From Nocardioides sp. Iso805N (lineage in GTDB: Bacteria > Actinomycetota > Actinomycetes > Propionibacteriales > Nocardioidaceae): DNA of 64,000 bases. Shown one piece after another: positions 25,205-33,588 of the stretch. The position numbers and the translations under genes are program-made. Where the stretch lies: positions 792,237 to 856,236 of the forward strand of contig NZ_KB822575.1 of the NCBI RefSeq assembly GCF_000364605.1, in the 5' to 3' direction. Positions within the stretch are counted from its first letter, which is position 1. Every line of letters begins with the position of its first letter. The notes beneath the pieces were generated by a model. The model saw nothing but the letters and a program-made list of their open reading frames with translations. It was not told where the DNA came from and searched no databases.

Positions 25205-25954
25205 TCAGACGACCGCCACCAGGTCACGCCAGTCGCCCAGCGGCGTACGAGTCTCCTCCGCGCGGTTCCACAGCCGCAGGTAGAGCTCGGTAGCGGTGCC
25301 CTCGAGCACGTGCTCGGCCGCGACCGGGCCGGTGTGGCGCGAGGAGACGACGGGATCGGCACCGACCTCCATCAGCCACCACACGTCGGCATCGCTCGGC
25401 ACCACCGCGAGGGTGGTGGGCGACGGCGACCTCAGCCGATACTTCGACCGCGGGACGTTGCCCATCACCAGCTCGTCGAGCCCGTCGAGCGCCAGCGCTG
25501 CCGGGATCCAGGTCTCCTCCGCCCGCGGCGCGCGGCCCAGCGCCGCCGCCTGCGCATCCACCGCGTGGATGGTGGTCTCGTGGCACTGCCGCCTGGCCCA
25601 GAACGCCCGCGGCGGCGGAGCGTCTTGGAGGAAGACGAGTGCCTCGACATCGTCGGGCGTGCGGGCGATCGTCTGGGCCAGCTCGACCACGCCGTCACGC
25701 AGCCACTCCAGCGGATCCGGTTCCGCCGACCCTTCGGCCGCCCAGACCTCCGGGTCTGCCTCGGCGCCACCCTGCAGCTGGTCGGCGGCCCAGCGGTGCA
25801 CCATCCCCTGGTGGGCGACCAGGTCGCGCACCGTCCACCCGGGACAGGTCGGTACGTCGGCGGCCAGCCCCGCGCGGTCGGCGTACCGCACGAAGGCGAT
25901 CATCGCCTCGCGCAGTCCCTCCAGATGGTCGGCCACACTGAGTTCGGTCGGCAT
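25205..25954 (-). CDS. Maleylpyruvate isomerase-type (DinB-like) mycothiol-dependent protein
   Basis: 249 residues with the N-terminal four-helix metal-binding module: CPGWTVRDLVAHQGMVHRWA and CHETTIHAVDAQ provide His/Glu ligands seen in mycothiol-dependent maleylpyruvate isomerase relatives. The C-terminal beta-rich part ends in TELYLRLWNR. Most paralogues have no known substrate. A longer open frame (start 26812) only shadows the glucokinase. The ATG at 25954 gives MPTELSVADHLEGLREAM. Confidence 0.8.
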   Translation of the reverse strand: MPTELSVADHLEGLREAMIAFVRYADRAGLAADVPTCPGWTVRDLVAHQGMVHRWAADQLQGGAEADPEVWAAEGSAEPDPLEWLRDGVVELAQTIARTPDDVEALVFLQDAPPPRAFWARRQCHETTIHAVDAQAAALGRAPRAEETWIPAALALDGLDELVMGNVPRSKYRLRSPSPTTLAVVPSDADVWWLMEVGADPVVSSRHTGPVAAEHVLEGTATELYLRLWNRAEETRTPLGDWRDLVAVV

Positions 25955-26005
25955 GGGGCTCAGCGTGGCAGAGCGGCGCAACCGATTACTGGGACAATGG
26001 TCCCC

Positions 26006-26755
26006 ATGACCTCGACTCATGCATTCGGCATCGACTTCGGCGGCACCGGTATCAAGGGCGCCCCGGTGGATCTGGTGAAGGGCGACTTCTCCGCCGAGCG
26101 GGTGCGGATCAAGACCCCGTCCAAGTCGACCCCGAAGAACGTCGCAGAGGTGTTCGTCGAGCTGCTCGCCGCCTTCCCGGACAGCACCGGCCCGGTCGGT
26201 GTCACCGTCCCGGGCGTGGTGCGCCACGGCGTGGTCAGGACCGCTGCCAACATCGACGAGGAGTGGATCGGCACCGACGCCGACAAGCTCTTCTCCCAGG
26301 CCACCGGCCGGGAGGTGCACGTCGTCAACGACGCCGACGCCGCGGGCCTGGCCGAGGTCCGGTACGGCGCCGCGCGCGACCAGCGTGGCCTGGTCATCGT
26401 CACCACCCTCGGCACCGGGATCGGCACCGCGCTGGTCTACGACGGCGTCCTGATCCCCAACTCCGAGCTCGGCCACCTGGAGATCGACGGCCACGACGCC
26501 GAGCGTCGCGCCGCGAACTCGGCCCGCGAGCGCGAGGACCTGTCCTGGAGCCACTGGGCCAAGCGGCTGCAGACCTACTACCGAGCCCTGGAGAACCTCT
26601 TCGCCCCCGACCTGTTCGTGGTCGGTGGCGGCGTCTCGAAGCAGTCGGCGCAGTTCCTGCCGCTGCTGGACCTCGACACCGACATCGTGCCGGCGCAGCT
26701 GCTCAACGACGCCGGCGCTGTCGGTGCGGCGCTCTACGCCTCCGAGCAGAGCTAG
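26006..26755 (+). CDS. ppgK: Polyphosphate-dependent glucokinase (ROK family)
   Basis: 249 residues; phosphorylates glucose to glucose 6-phosphate using inorganic polyphosphate (and often ATP). The ROK core is seen as FGIDFGGTGIKGAPV (phosphate loop), VNDADAAGLAEVRYGA, TTLGTGIGTALV and ELGHLEIDGHDAE. The LSWSHWAKRLQ segment matches actinobacterial PPGKs, and the zinc-binding Cys cluster of other ROK proteins is absent, as expected. GACAAT 7 nt before the ATG could be a weak leaderless -10. Confidence 0.9.
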   Translation: MTSTHAFGIDFGGTGIKGAPVDLVKGDFSAERVRIKTPSKSTPKNVAEVFVELLAAFPDSTGPVGVTVPGVVRHGVVRTAANIDEEWIGTDADKLFSQATGREVHVVNDADAAGLAEVRYGAARDQRGLVIVTTLGTGIGTALVYDGVLIPNSELGHLEIDGHDAERRAANSAREREDLSWSHWAKRLQTYYRALENLFAPDLFVVGGGVSKQSAQFLPLLDLDTDIVPAQLLNDAGAVGAALYASEQS

Positions 26756-26771
26756 TCGCGTGCCGGCTCGA

Positions 26772-26830
26772 TAGTCCTGGACGATCTGCACCCCTGGCGG
26801 CCCCAGACCCAACCACTTCGTCCAGGACTA
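26772..26830. terminator. Inverted repeat between convergent genes (element E)
   Basis: Arms TAGTCCTGGACGA (26772-26784) and its complement (26818-26830) match over 13 bp. They enclose a smaller CTGG/CCAG hairpin. The word GATAGTCC is shared with element D. Located between the glucokinase and nitroreductase stops. Confidence 0.6.
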
Positions 26831-26847
26831 CCCGACCAAAGGCGCCC

Positions 26848-27462
26848 TCACCGCCAGGGCTGACCCCACCGATCGCCGTACACGAACTGCTCGAGCGGCT
26901 TGCGGATCCGGTCGCGCCGTTCACGGGCCGCATCGTCCTCGGAGACCTCGTCGTGGTTGCCACGGGCGCCGACTGCGATCCCGGTGAGCAGCTGGAAGTG
27001 ATCGGGCACGCCCAGCTCGCGGGCCACCGCCTCCTGGTCGAACCCGGCGAACTGGTGCACCCACAACCCCATCGACGCCGCCTGCACCGTCAGGTGGGCG
27101 GCGGCCTGGCCGAGGTCGTAGTAGGCGTACGTGGGCCACTTCGGCCCGTTGCCATCCTCGTCCGGAGCCACCTGGGCGAGCGCCAGGAAGACCACCGAGG
27201 CTCGCGGCACCCAGCCGGAGTTCCCTCGGGAGAGGTGCTGCACGAGCACGTCATGGGCCGCGTTGCCGCGCTCGGCCACGATGAAAGCCCAGGGCTGCCC
27301 GTTGCCTGCACTCGGCGCCCACTGCGCGGCGTGCAGCAAGGCCGCGATCTCCTCGTCACCGAGCTCACGGGCGGCGTCGAAGACGCTCACGCTCCAGCGC
27401 TCGCGCAGGTGATCGGTCAGTCCCTCGGCGCCCGGACCGGGCGTGCGCAGCAGGTCGGTCAT
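26848..27462 (-). CDS. Nitroreductase family flavoprotein
   Basis: 204 residues. WSVSVFDAARELGDEEIAALLHAAQWAPSAGN matches the FMN-binding N-terminus, with the later AAHLTVQAASMGLWVHQFAGF and LLTGIAVGA. It probably binds FMN and reduces nitro, quinone or enone groups with NAD(P)H. The ATG at 27462 has GGAG 4 nt upstream and is preferred to the in-frame start at 27483. A 22-bp palindrome just upstream may be the operator of this gene. Confidence 0.88.
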   Translation of the reverse strand: MTDLLRTPGPGAEGLTDHLRERWSVSVFDAARELGDEEIAALLHAAQWAPSAGNGQPWAFIVAERGNAAHDVLVQHLSRGNSGWVPRASVVFLALAQVAPDEDGNGPKWPTYAYYDLGQAAAHLTVQAASMGLWVHQFAGFDQEAVARELGVPDHFQLLTGIAVGARGNHDEVSEDDAARERRDRIRKPLEQFVYGDRWGQPWR

Positions 27463-27481
27463 GTCTCCATCCTGCCTTGTC

Positions 27482-27503
27482 ATGTTGGTTGATCAACAAA
27501 CAT
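27482..27503. promoter_or_regulatory. 22-bp palindromic operator candidate
   Basis: An inverted repeat centred on GATC: half-site ATGTT-G-GTTGA mirrored by TCAAC-A-AACAT, with one mismatched pair at the sixth position of each arm. It lies in the divergent gap between the nitroreductase and the lysyltransferase gene, 20 bp before the nitroreductase start. Size and symmetry suit a dimeric MarR- or TetR-type repressor, but no regulator gene is adjacent. Confidence 0.6.
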
Positions 27504-27551
27504 TCCAAACGCGTGGCGTCGGCAGTCAGGTTCCTGGCCCTTCGACTCCGT

Positions 27552-27557
27552 TACCGT
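27552..27557 (+). promoter_or_regulatory. -10 hexamer TACCGT of the lysyltransferase gene
   Basis: TACCGT is 8 nt before the GTG start at 27566. Confidence 0.4.
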
Positions 27558-27565
27558 CCCTCCCC

Positions 27566-29377
27566 GTGACCTGGGTACGACGACTGCTCGCCGCTCTGCG
27601 GACACCGCTAGGCATCAGCCGCCTCGTGCTGGTCGTGGGGGCGGTCTCGGTGGCGTCCGCGCTGCTCCCCGCCCTACACGCCCGGCTCCACCTGGTCGAC
27701 GAGATGGTCCCGCTGGTCTTCCCGGCCGCGGCCACCACCGGCACGGCCGCCATCGGCGTGATCCTGATCGTGCTCAGCCGCGCGCTGCGCCGCGGCAAGT
27801 TCCGGGCGTGGGTGCTGGCCACGATCCTCGCCGCCGCCGCGTCGGTGCTGCACCTGCTCAAGGGGCTGGACGTCGAAGAAGCGCTGATGTGCGTGGCACT
27901 GACCGGGCTGCTGCTGCGCGCCCGGCGCGAGTTCACCGCCCGCCCCGACCCGCGCTCGCTCTCCCGCGTCCTCGCCGTGCTGCTCGTCGGGCCGGTGGTC
28001 GCGGGCCCGATCGGCTTCGTCTGGCTGGCGCTCGATTCACGCGGCCAGGTCCCCGGTACGTCGATGGCCGCGCGGCTGGCGCAGGCGTTCCTCGGCCTGA
28101 TCGGGATCCCTGGCCCGATCTCGTTCGTCAGCGAGGGCGACTACGACCAGGCCGCGGTCGCGCTGCTGGTGCTCGGCGCAGCGGTGCTGCTCCTCGCCGT
28201 ACTCGCGGCGATGCGGCCGGCCGGCGGACCGCACCGCCTCGTGGCCGATGAGCAGGGCCGACTGCGCGAGCTGCTGCAACGGTGGGGCTGGCTGGACTCG
28301 CTGGGCTACTTCGCGCTGCGCGACGACCGGTCGGTGATCTTCGAGCCCGCGGGCCGGGCCGCGATCAGCTACCGCGTGATCGGCGGTGTCAGCCTCGCCG
28401 GCGGCGACCCGATCGGCGACCCGGCCGCGTGGGGCGACGCCGTCCGCGCCTGGCTGGACGAGGCGAAGGCCTACGGCTGGACCCCGGCGGCGCTGGGCTC
28501 GAGCGAGCGCGGCGCGACAGCGTTCCACCGTGCCGGCCTGGAGTGCCTGGAGCTCGGCGACGAGGCGGTCGTCCGCACCGGCGAGTTCACCCTGAGCGGG
28601 CGCGCGATGCGCGGCGTGCGTCAGGCCGTCGCCCGCTGCGAGCGGGCCGGGGTCACGGTGACGGTGACCCGGATGCGCGACCTGAGCGCCCAGCAGATCG
28701 CCGACGTGCAGGCACTGGCCGACCACTGGCGCGATGGTGCCGTGGAGCGCGGCTTCTCGATGGCACTGGGTCGCTTCGGCGCGGTCGAGGACCGGGACGC
28801 GGTGCTGGTCACCGCCGCCTGCCCCGAGGGGGTCGTCGGACTGCTGCACCTGGTGCCCTGGGGCACCGACGGCCTCTCCCTGGACCTGATGCGACGCAGC
28901 CGCGGCACCGAGAACGGCGTCGTGGAGACGATGGTCGCCGGCCTCATGGCAGCCGCGCCCTCGCTCGGCGTCGAACGGGTCTCGCTCAACTTCGCCGTCT
29001 TCCGCAGCGTCTTCGCCCGGGGCGAGCGGCTCGGCGCCGGGCCGGTGCTGCGGATGTGGCGGGCGGTGCTGCTGTGGGCCTCGCGGTTCTGGCAGATCGA
29101 GTCGCTCTACCGTGCCAACGCGAAGTACCACCCCGAGTGGGTGCCGCGCTACCTCGTCTTCCGCTCCCCCGGAGACCTCCCACGGGTCGCGACGTCGGCA
29201 CTGCGCGCCGAGGCGTTCCTGGTGATGCCGACCCTCGGTCGCGGCGGCGAGGCCGTCGCCTCACCGACAGCAGGCGTGGCCGAGAGCGGAGCGACCACCG
29301 GAAACGACGAGGAGCCGACGGTGACCACGTACGACACGGCAGCCAGCGGCGGCGGCCGATCCGGCACGACCGAGTAG
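27566..29377 (+). CDS. MprF-like phosphatidylglycerol lysyltransferase (DUF2156)
   Basis: 603 residues. About six transmembrane helices (residues 10-235) precede a cytosolic DUF2156 aminoacyl-phosphatidylglycerol synthase domain (about 240-560) with RVIGGVSLAGGDPIGD, GLECLELGDEAVV, RQAVARCERAGV and ESLYRANAKYHPEWVPRYLVF. It should transfer an amino acid, usually Lys, from tRNA to phosphatidylglycerol, lowering membrane charge. Unlike mycobacterial LysX there is no fused lysyl-tRNA synthetase. The tail after about 570 is low complexity. The GTG at 27566 is favoured over a longer frame from 27443, which would cross the operator. Confidence 0.87.
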   Translation: MTWVRRLLAALRTPLGISRLVLVVGAVSVASALLPALHARLHLVDEMVPLVFPAAATTGTAAIGVILIVLSRALRRGKFRAWVLATILAAAASVLHLLKGLDVEEALMCVALTGLLLRARREFTARPDPRSLSRVLAVLLVGPVVAGPIGFVWLALDSRGQVPGTSMAARLAQAFLGLIGIPGPISFVSEGDYDQAAVALLVLGAAVLLLAVLAAMRPAGGPHRLVADEQGRLRELLQRWGWLDSLGYFALRDDRSVIFEPAGRAAISYRVIGGVSLAGGDPIGDPAAWGDAVRAWLDEAKAYGWTPAALGSSERGATAFHRAGLECLELGDEAVVRTGEFTLSGRAMRGVRQAVARCERAGVTVTVTRMRDLSAQQIADVQALADHWRDGAVERGFSMALGRFGAVEDRDAVLVTAACPEGVVGLLHLVPWGTDGLSLDLMRRSRGTENGVVETMVAGLMAAAPSLGVERVSLNFAVFRSVFARGERLGAGPVLRMWRAVLLWASRFWQIESLYRANAKYHPEWVPRYLVFRSPGDLPRVATSALRAEAFLVMPTLGRGGEAVASPTAGVAESGATTGNDEEPTVTTYDTAASGGGRSGTTE

Positions 29378-29838
29378 CTCGGGCCGCCGGTCACCGCCCA
29401 CGCAGCGCGCCCCGCCTCCGTTGGGGAATGGAGGAGACGGGACGCCCGCTCAGTCTCAGGGCACCGTGCACGCGGCAGCAGTGCCTCATCGGAGGCGAAT
29501 GCTGGGTAGGAAGTCCCGTTGCGTGGCACCGCCTCGCCGTGATGCGTAAGCGCGACGAGGCGGGCACGTGCCCCAAGTGGGGGGATACGGGACACCTGTC
29601 ATCAGTGTGACTCCCCCACGCAGTGACGGCCTCACCCCTCGGGGTGAGGGGATGTCTCACCCCGAGCGTTCACCACGCTGATCCGACCGAACAGGTGAAG
29701 AACCTGCTCGCGGCGCTCTACCGTATGCCCGCCCCTGACCCGTTCGACGCCTGCTCAGGAGCGGGTTCGGGGCGACCCCCGGAGAGTCGGACCCACGCCG
29801 AGGAACCTCCATCTCAAGAGACCTCGACGCCTCTCAGC
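29378..29838. other. Gene-poor stretch, 461 bp
   Basis: I see no convincing gene here. It holds GC-rich short dyads, the clearest being CCTCACCCC/GGGGTGAGG at 29630-29649, and ends at the stop of the hypothetical gene. Open frames on both strands have no family features and look like chance frames of GC-rich DNA. Confidence 0.6.
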
Positions 29839-30231
29839 TCACGACGCGCCAACACCCTCACCTGTGAAGAGCCGGTTATCTGTCTCGATGACGAGGACTG
29901 ATCGGATCGGGTTGCCCATGAAAAGCGACTCCGAGACGAGCGTCGCGGAAATCACCTGCCCGTGGGCGACGCGAACGGTTTGCAGGTCGTCGAGCGGTCG
30001 CGATGAGTAGGCGTTGTTATCGCGACCCATTTTGTTGTCCGGGACCGTCGCGAGCAGTTGCCAATACTCGGCGTAGAGGATCCCCGTTTCGAGATCGACC
30101 ACCGCTGGCCCCGCTTTCACTCCGATAGAACGTCCGCGCCTGTCGCGCCGCTCCGCCGCGTACTCCGTGACGACAACGCGATTGCCGGTTGGGATCGGAA
30201 CTGCTTGCGTGAAGTAAAAGGTCTCCTGCAC
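29839..30231 (-). CDS. Hypothetical protein, 130 aa
   Basis: I do not recognise this protein. It reads MQETFYFTQAVPIPTGNRVV... with a beta-rich pattern and no signal peptide or membrane helix. The GTG start has a good GGGGAG ribosome site 6 nt upstream, which supports a real gene. Codons such as TTT, AAA and ATA-free AT-richer stretches are more frequent than in neighbours, hinting at horizontal origin. It stands alone in a gene-poor gap beside tRNA-Leu. Confidence 0.6.
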   Translation of the reverse strand: MQETFYFTQAVPIPTGNRVVVTEYAAERRDRRGRSIGVKAGPAVVDLETGILYAEYWQLLATVPDNKMGRDNNAYSSRPLDDLQTVRVAHGQVISATLVSESLFMGNPIRSVLVIETDNRLFTGEGVGAS

Positions 30232-30710
30232 TTGTTGCTCCCCATCTCGAGTTCGCCGCTCACCTACGTCTCAGCCGAGGCGGATGATCTTGTCCGGCCC
30301 TAGGTGATCAGTGACCCGCACAGCAGCAGCAAGGATCGATGCTCGACCTGAGGTCGGTTGACGCTCGGGCCACCGATATCTGTTCCTCTTGGCGAGGCGT
30401 TGCGGCCGCTGAGCGCGTCGCAAAAGAAAAGCCCCCGAATGCATCATGGCTCATGTCCAAGAGAGGCGAGATCCGGGGTCTTCTGCTGAAGGTGTCAGCC
30501 GTTGTGCCTGAGGAAGTTCGTGTCTGCCGGCTGCCGGGGAGGACACGACACCGGGCGGGAGCACGCCCCAGCAGGTCTCGCCCCGCTCAGCGAGCGGCGG
30601 CCCGGGTCCACACCCACGCCCACGCCCACGAGGCGCGAGTCAGATCCCTCCGCACAGCGTGACGCCCGCTGGACGGCAGCTCGCGGCACCTGAGGAGCGC
30701 CTCGCACAGC
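30232..30710. other. Gene-poor stretch upstream of the tRNA-Leu terminator
   Basis: No convincing gene. Features seen: a degenerate hairpin (CCCCG near 30434 with CGGGG near 30475, preceded by an A-rich AAAAGAAAAG), and a short CCCACG hexamer run near 30610-30635. A 107-residue forward frame at 30339-30662 has no recognisable motif and is probably noise. The stretch could be the scar of an element integrated at the tRNA gene. Confidence 0.5.
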
Positions 30711-30746
30711 GAAGCGGCCGGCCAGGTCTCCCTGGCCGGCCGCTTC
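30711..30746 (-). terminator. Hairpin terminator after tRNA-Leu
   Basis: Perfect 16-bp stem GAAGCGGCCGGCCAGG with its complement and a 4-nt loop. It lies 40 bp downstream of the tRNA on the minus strand. No U-tract, so it is of the I-shaped type. Confidence 0.75.
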
Positions 30747-30785
30747 GTCAATCTCATCTGGATAGTTTCGCCAACTACCTCTGCG

Positions 30786-30869
30786 TGCGCGAGGGGGGAG
30801 TTGAACCCCCACGCCCTTTCGGGCACACGGACCTGAACCGTGCGCGTCTGCCTATTCCGCCACTCGCGC
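30786..30869 (-). tRNA. tRNA-Leu (anticodon CAG)
   Basis: 84 nt, class II. Acceptor GCGCGAG pairs with CTCGCGC plus discriminator A; D-arm GTGGCGGAATAGGCAGAC; anticodon loop TTCAGGT with CAG; long variable arm TGCCCGAAAGGGCG; T-arm GGGGGTTCAACTCCCCC. CCA is not encoded. It decodes CUG, the main Leu codon of high-GC genomes. Confidence 0.95.
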
Positions 30870-30953
30870 GCTGATGCACCGGAAGGTTATCCCACTCGCA
30901 CGATCAGACCCAAACCGGCGGCGCGTGAAGGGGACCCGCAACCGTCGCACCGA

Positions 30954-30959
30954 TACGAT
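30954..30959 (+). promoter_or_regulatory. -10 hexamer TACGAT of the fha-pknB operon
   Basis: TACGAT about 75 bp upstream of fhaA. It is the best -10 candidate for the seven-gene operon; a small CCCGACGG/CCGTCGGG hairpin (30968-30985) would lie at the start of the leader. Confidence 0.4.
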
Positions 30960-31036
30960 CGAGCGGACCCGACGGCCCCGTCGGGGCAACGTGGCGTGCA
31001 CGAGCACGGGCGAAGGACCAGTGGAGAGGAGTGCGC

Positions 31037-31732
31037 ATGGGCGGCTTGCAGCGGTTCGAACAGCGCCTCGAGTCAGTGATCTCCGGTGCCTTCGCGCGCG
31101 CCTTCCGCAGCGCCGTGCAGCCGGTCGAGATCGCCGCGGCCCTGCAGCGCGAGTGCGACAACAACGCGCAGATCCTCAGCCGCGAGCGGCGACTGGTGCC
31201 CAACTCCTTCCACGTCGAGCTGGCCGCCAGCGACATGGCGCGGCTCTCCCCCTACGACTCGGCGCTGGCCAGCGAGCTCAGCGAGCAGCTGCACAAGCAC
31301 GCCGAGGCGCAGGCCTACGTCTTCCCCGGGCCGATCCACATCGACTTCGAGGAGGCGGCCGACCTCACCACCGGCCGGTTCCGGATCCGCAGCAAGGCCG
31401 AGGCGAGCGTGACCAGCGACGCCACCGAGACCCAGGTACGCCGGGCGACGGCCTTCATCGAGGTCAACGGCTCCCGGCACCCGCTCCATCTCGGCAGCCT
31501 TGTCGTCGGCCGCGGCACCGAGGCCGACCTGCGGATCAACGACCCCGGCGTCAGCCGCCGGCACGCCGAGTTCCGGCAGAACGACCGCCACGTCGAGGTG
31601 CACGACCTCGGCTCGACCAACGGCATGCTGATCAACGGGCAGCGGATGACCAGCTCGCTGCTCGACGACGGCTCGGTGGTGCGCATCGGCAACACGGACC
31701 TCGTCGTACGGATCGTGGAGACCGATGTCTGA
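31037..31732 (+). CDS. fhaA: FHA domain protein FhaA
   Basis: 231 residues. The N-terminal DUF3662 domain (GLQRFEQRLESVISGAFARAF..., about 1-125) is joined by a very short linker to an FHA phosphothreonine-binding domain (about 145-228) with VGRGTEADLRI, SRRHAEF and DLGSTNGMLING. In mycobacteria FhaA binds phosphorylated MurJ/MviN and links PknB signalling to lipid II export. M. tuberculosis FhaA is about 527 residues, so the linker here is greatly shortened. The ATG has GAGAGGAG 5 nt upstream. Confidence 0.93.
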   Translation: MGGLQRFEQRLESVISGAFARAFRSAVQPVEIAAALQRECDNNAQILSRERRLVPNSFHVELAASDMARLSPYDSALASELSEQLHKHAEAQAYVFPGPIHIDFEEAADLTTGRFRIRSKAEASVTSDATETQVRRATAFIEVNGSRHPLHLGSLVVGRGTEADLRINDPGVSRRHAEFRQNDRHVEVHDLGSTNGMLINGQRMTSSLLDDGSVVRIGNTDLVVRIVETDV

Positions 31733-32207
31733 GCTGACCCTCTTCCTGATCCGCATCGCCTTCCTGGCCATCTTGTGGATCTTCGTCCTCAGCGCGGTCA
31801 GCGTGGTGCGCTCCGACATGTTCGGCGCGCGGGTCAGCGACGGCGCCGCCACGGCCTCTCCGCGGGCGGCGAAGAAGAGCAAGAAGCAGCCCAAGCCGGC
31901 CAAGCCCCGCCGCGGCGCCCCGACCCATGTGCTCGTGGTCGAGGGCCGCAGCCAGGGTGAGCGGGCCGACCTGAGCAAGGCACCCATCCTGATCGGCCGT
32001 GGCGCTGACGCCGCGATCGTGCTCGACGACGACTACGTCTCCACCCGCCACGCCCGGATCGCCTCGAGTGGCGACCAGTGGTTCGTGGAGGACCTGGGCT
32101 CGACCAACGGCACCTACATCGGCAGTGTGAGGATCAACCAGCCCACCGCGATCGCCATCGGCACCCGCGTCCGGATCGGAAAGACCATCCTGGAGCTGCG
32201 CAAGTGA
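31725..32207 (+). CDS. fhaB: FHA domain protein FhaB/FipA
   Basis: 160 residues: one N-terminal transmembrane helix (FLIRIAFLAILWIFVLSAVSVV), a Lys/Pro-rich linker, and a C-terminal FHA domain with IGRGADAAIVLDDDYVSTRHA and DLGSTNGTYIG. In relatives it binds phosphorylated PknA/PknB substrates and supports division with FtsZ/FtsQ and peptidoglycan enzymes. It overlaps fhaA by 8 bp and pstP by 4 bp (GTGA). Confidence 0.94.
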   Translation: MSELTLFLIRIAFLAILWIFVLSAVSVVRSDMFGARVSDGAATASPRAAKKSKKQPKPAKPRRGAPTHVLVVEGRSQGERADLSKAPILIGRGADAAIVLDDDYVSTRHARIASSGDQWFVEDLGSTNGTYIGSVRINQPTAIAIGTRVRIGKTILELRK

Positions 32208-33502
32208 CGCTCCGACTGCGGTACGCCGCCGTCTCCGACGTGGGACGGGTGCGCAAGGACAACCAGGACTCCGGCTACGCCGGACCGTGGCTGCTCACCG
32301 TCTGCGACGGTGTCGGCGGCGCGGCCCGCGGCGACATCGCCAGCGCCACGGCCGTGGGTCAGCTGCGCCGGCTCGACGCCCCGCCGGAGCCCGACCACAC
32401 GCCCGACGAGCTGCTCGGCCTGGTCTCGGGTGCGCTGCACCGCGCTCACGACCGGATCGGCGAGCTGGTCGAGGACGACCCGTCGCTCAGCGGCACCAGC
32501 ACCACCGCCACGCTGCTGCTCTTCGACGGCGAGCTCGTCGCGGTCGGCCACGTCGGCGACTCCCGCGGCTACCTGTTCCGCGACGGCCACATCAGCCAGA
32601 TCACGCACGACCACACCTTCGTGCAGACCCTGATCGACGAGGGCCGGATCACCGAGGACGAGGCTCGGGTGCACCCCCACCGCAACCTGATCCTGCAGGC
32701 GATCGACGGGACCCGCGAGCTCGAGCCCGACCTGTTCGTCCTCCAGCTCCAGGCCGGTGACCGGCTGATGCTGTGCAGCGACGGCATCACCGCCTCCCTC
32801 GACGACGGCCGCCTGGCCGACATCCTGGCCACCGGTACCCCCGACTACGCCGCCGTCGAGCTCACCCGTGCCAGCCTTGAGGCCGGCACCACCGACAACG
32901 TGACGTGCATCGTCGCCGACGCCCTGGACGTCACCGAGGCCGACGACGACGCCGAGGTCCCCACGCCGCTCCTGGTCGGTGCCGCCGCTGAGCTGCGCCG
33001 CCGCGCTCCGCTCGCCACCCGCGCGTCACGGTTCCGCGGCCACCGCAACGGCGACACCGGTGAGCTGGAGGCGATCGCGGCGGAGGACGACGACGAGGTC
33101 CCCGCCGAGGCGATCCCCAACGACCCGATCACCGCCGAGACCGAGCGCTACGCGCTGCGCCCGCACAGCGGTGGCCTACGCGCCTGGATCCGCGGGCTGC
33201 TCGGCGCCGTACTCGTGATCGGCCTGCTCTGGATCGCGGCCGCGGCCGGATGGGCATGGACGCAGAAGCAGTGGTACGTCGGCGAGCAGGACGGCAAGGT
33301 GACGATCTTCCGCGGCGTGCACACCACGCTGCTCGGTCTGGACCTGTCGAACGCCTACCAGTCCACCGACCTCGCCCTGGACAGCCTGCCCGACGCCTAC
33401 GCCGACCAGGTCCGCGACGGCATCCACCGCGACACGCTCGGCCAGGCCCGCGCCAAGGTGCGCGAGCTCTTGTGCGAGTCGACCCCGGGCAGCAGTTGCT
33501 GA
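32204..33502 (+). CDS. pstP: PP2C-family Ser/Thr phosphatase PstP
   Basis: 432 residues. The cytosolic PP2C domain (about 1-240) carries the metal-binding motifs DNQDSGY, CDGVGG, GDSRGYLF and TTDNVT. An acidic linker leads to one transmembrane helix (about 330-350) and a short extracellular tail. It dephosphorylates PknA, PknB and their targets. The GTG start overlaps the fhaB stop. An 80-bp gap follows before rodA, the only sizeable gap in the operon. Confidence 0.95.
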   Translation: MTLRLRYAAVSDVGRVRKDNQDSGYAGPWLLTVCDGVGGAARGDIASATAVGQLRRLDAPPEPDHTPDELLGLVSGALHRAHDRIGELVEDDPSLSGTSTTATLLLFDGELVAVGHVGDSRGYLFRDGHISQITHDHTFVQTLIDEGRITEDEARVHPHRNLILQAIDGTRELEPDLFVLQLQAGDRLMLCSDGITASLDDGRLADILATGTPDYAAVELTRASLEAGTTDNVTCIVADALDVTEADDDAEVPTPLLVGAAAELRRRAPLATRASRFRGHRNGDTGELEAIAAEDDDEVPAEAIPNDPITAETERYALRPHSGGLRAWIRGLLGAVLVIGLLWIAAAAGWAWTQKQWYVGEQDGKVTIFRGVHTTLLGLDLSNAYQSTDLALDSLPDAYADQVRDGIHRDTLGQARAKVRELLCESTPGSSC

Positions 33503-33550
33503 CATGAGCGAGCGCCAGCGAGTGAATCGTCCAACGCCGCACGCGTGTGC

Positions 33551-33588
33551 CTCATGCGCGCACGGAGCGAAGCGAGTACGCGCATGAG
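33551..33588 (+). promoter_or_regulatory. Hairpin covering the rodA start codon
   Basis: CTCATGCGCG (33551-33560) pairs perfectly with CGCGCATGAG (33579-33588), and the ATG of rodA is inside the right arm. The loop holds GGAGCGAAGCGAG, a purine-rich stretch that includes the only plausible ribosome site. Confidence 0.6.

Noticed and set aside
29149-29660. Minus-strand frames of 89-148 codons beyond the lysyltransferase 3' end
   Set aside because: They overlap the real gene or low-complexity DNA, have no ribosome site or TAnnnT hexamer at their starts, and show no family features.
30339-30662. A 107-codon plus-strand frame between the hypothetical gene and tRNA-Leu
   Set aside because: It reads through a hexamer run and an R/A/H-rich tail with no motif or ribosome site; described only as gene-poor sequence.
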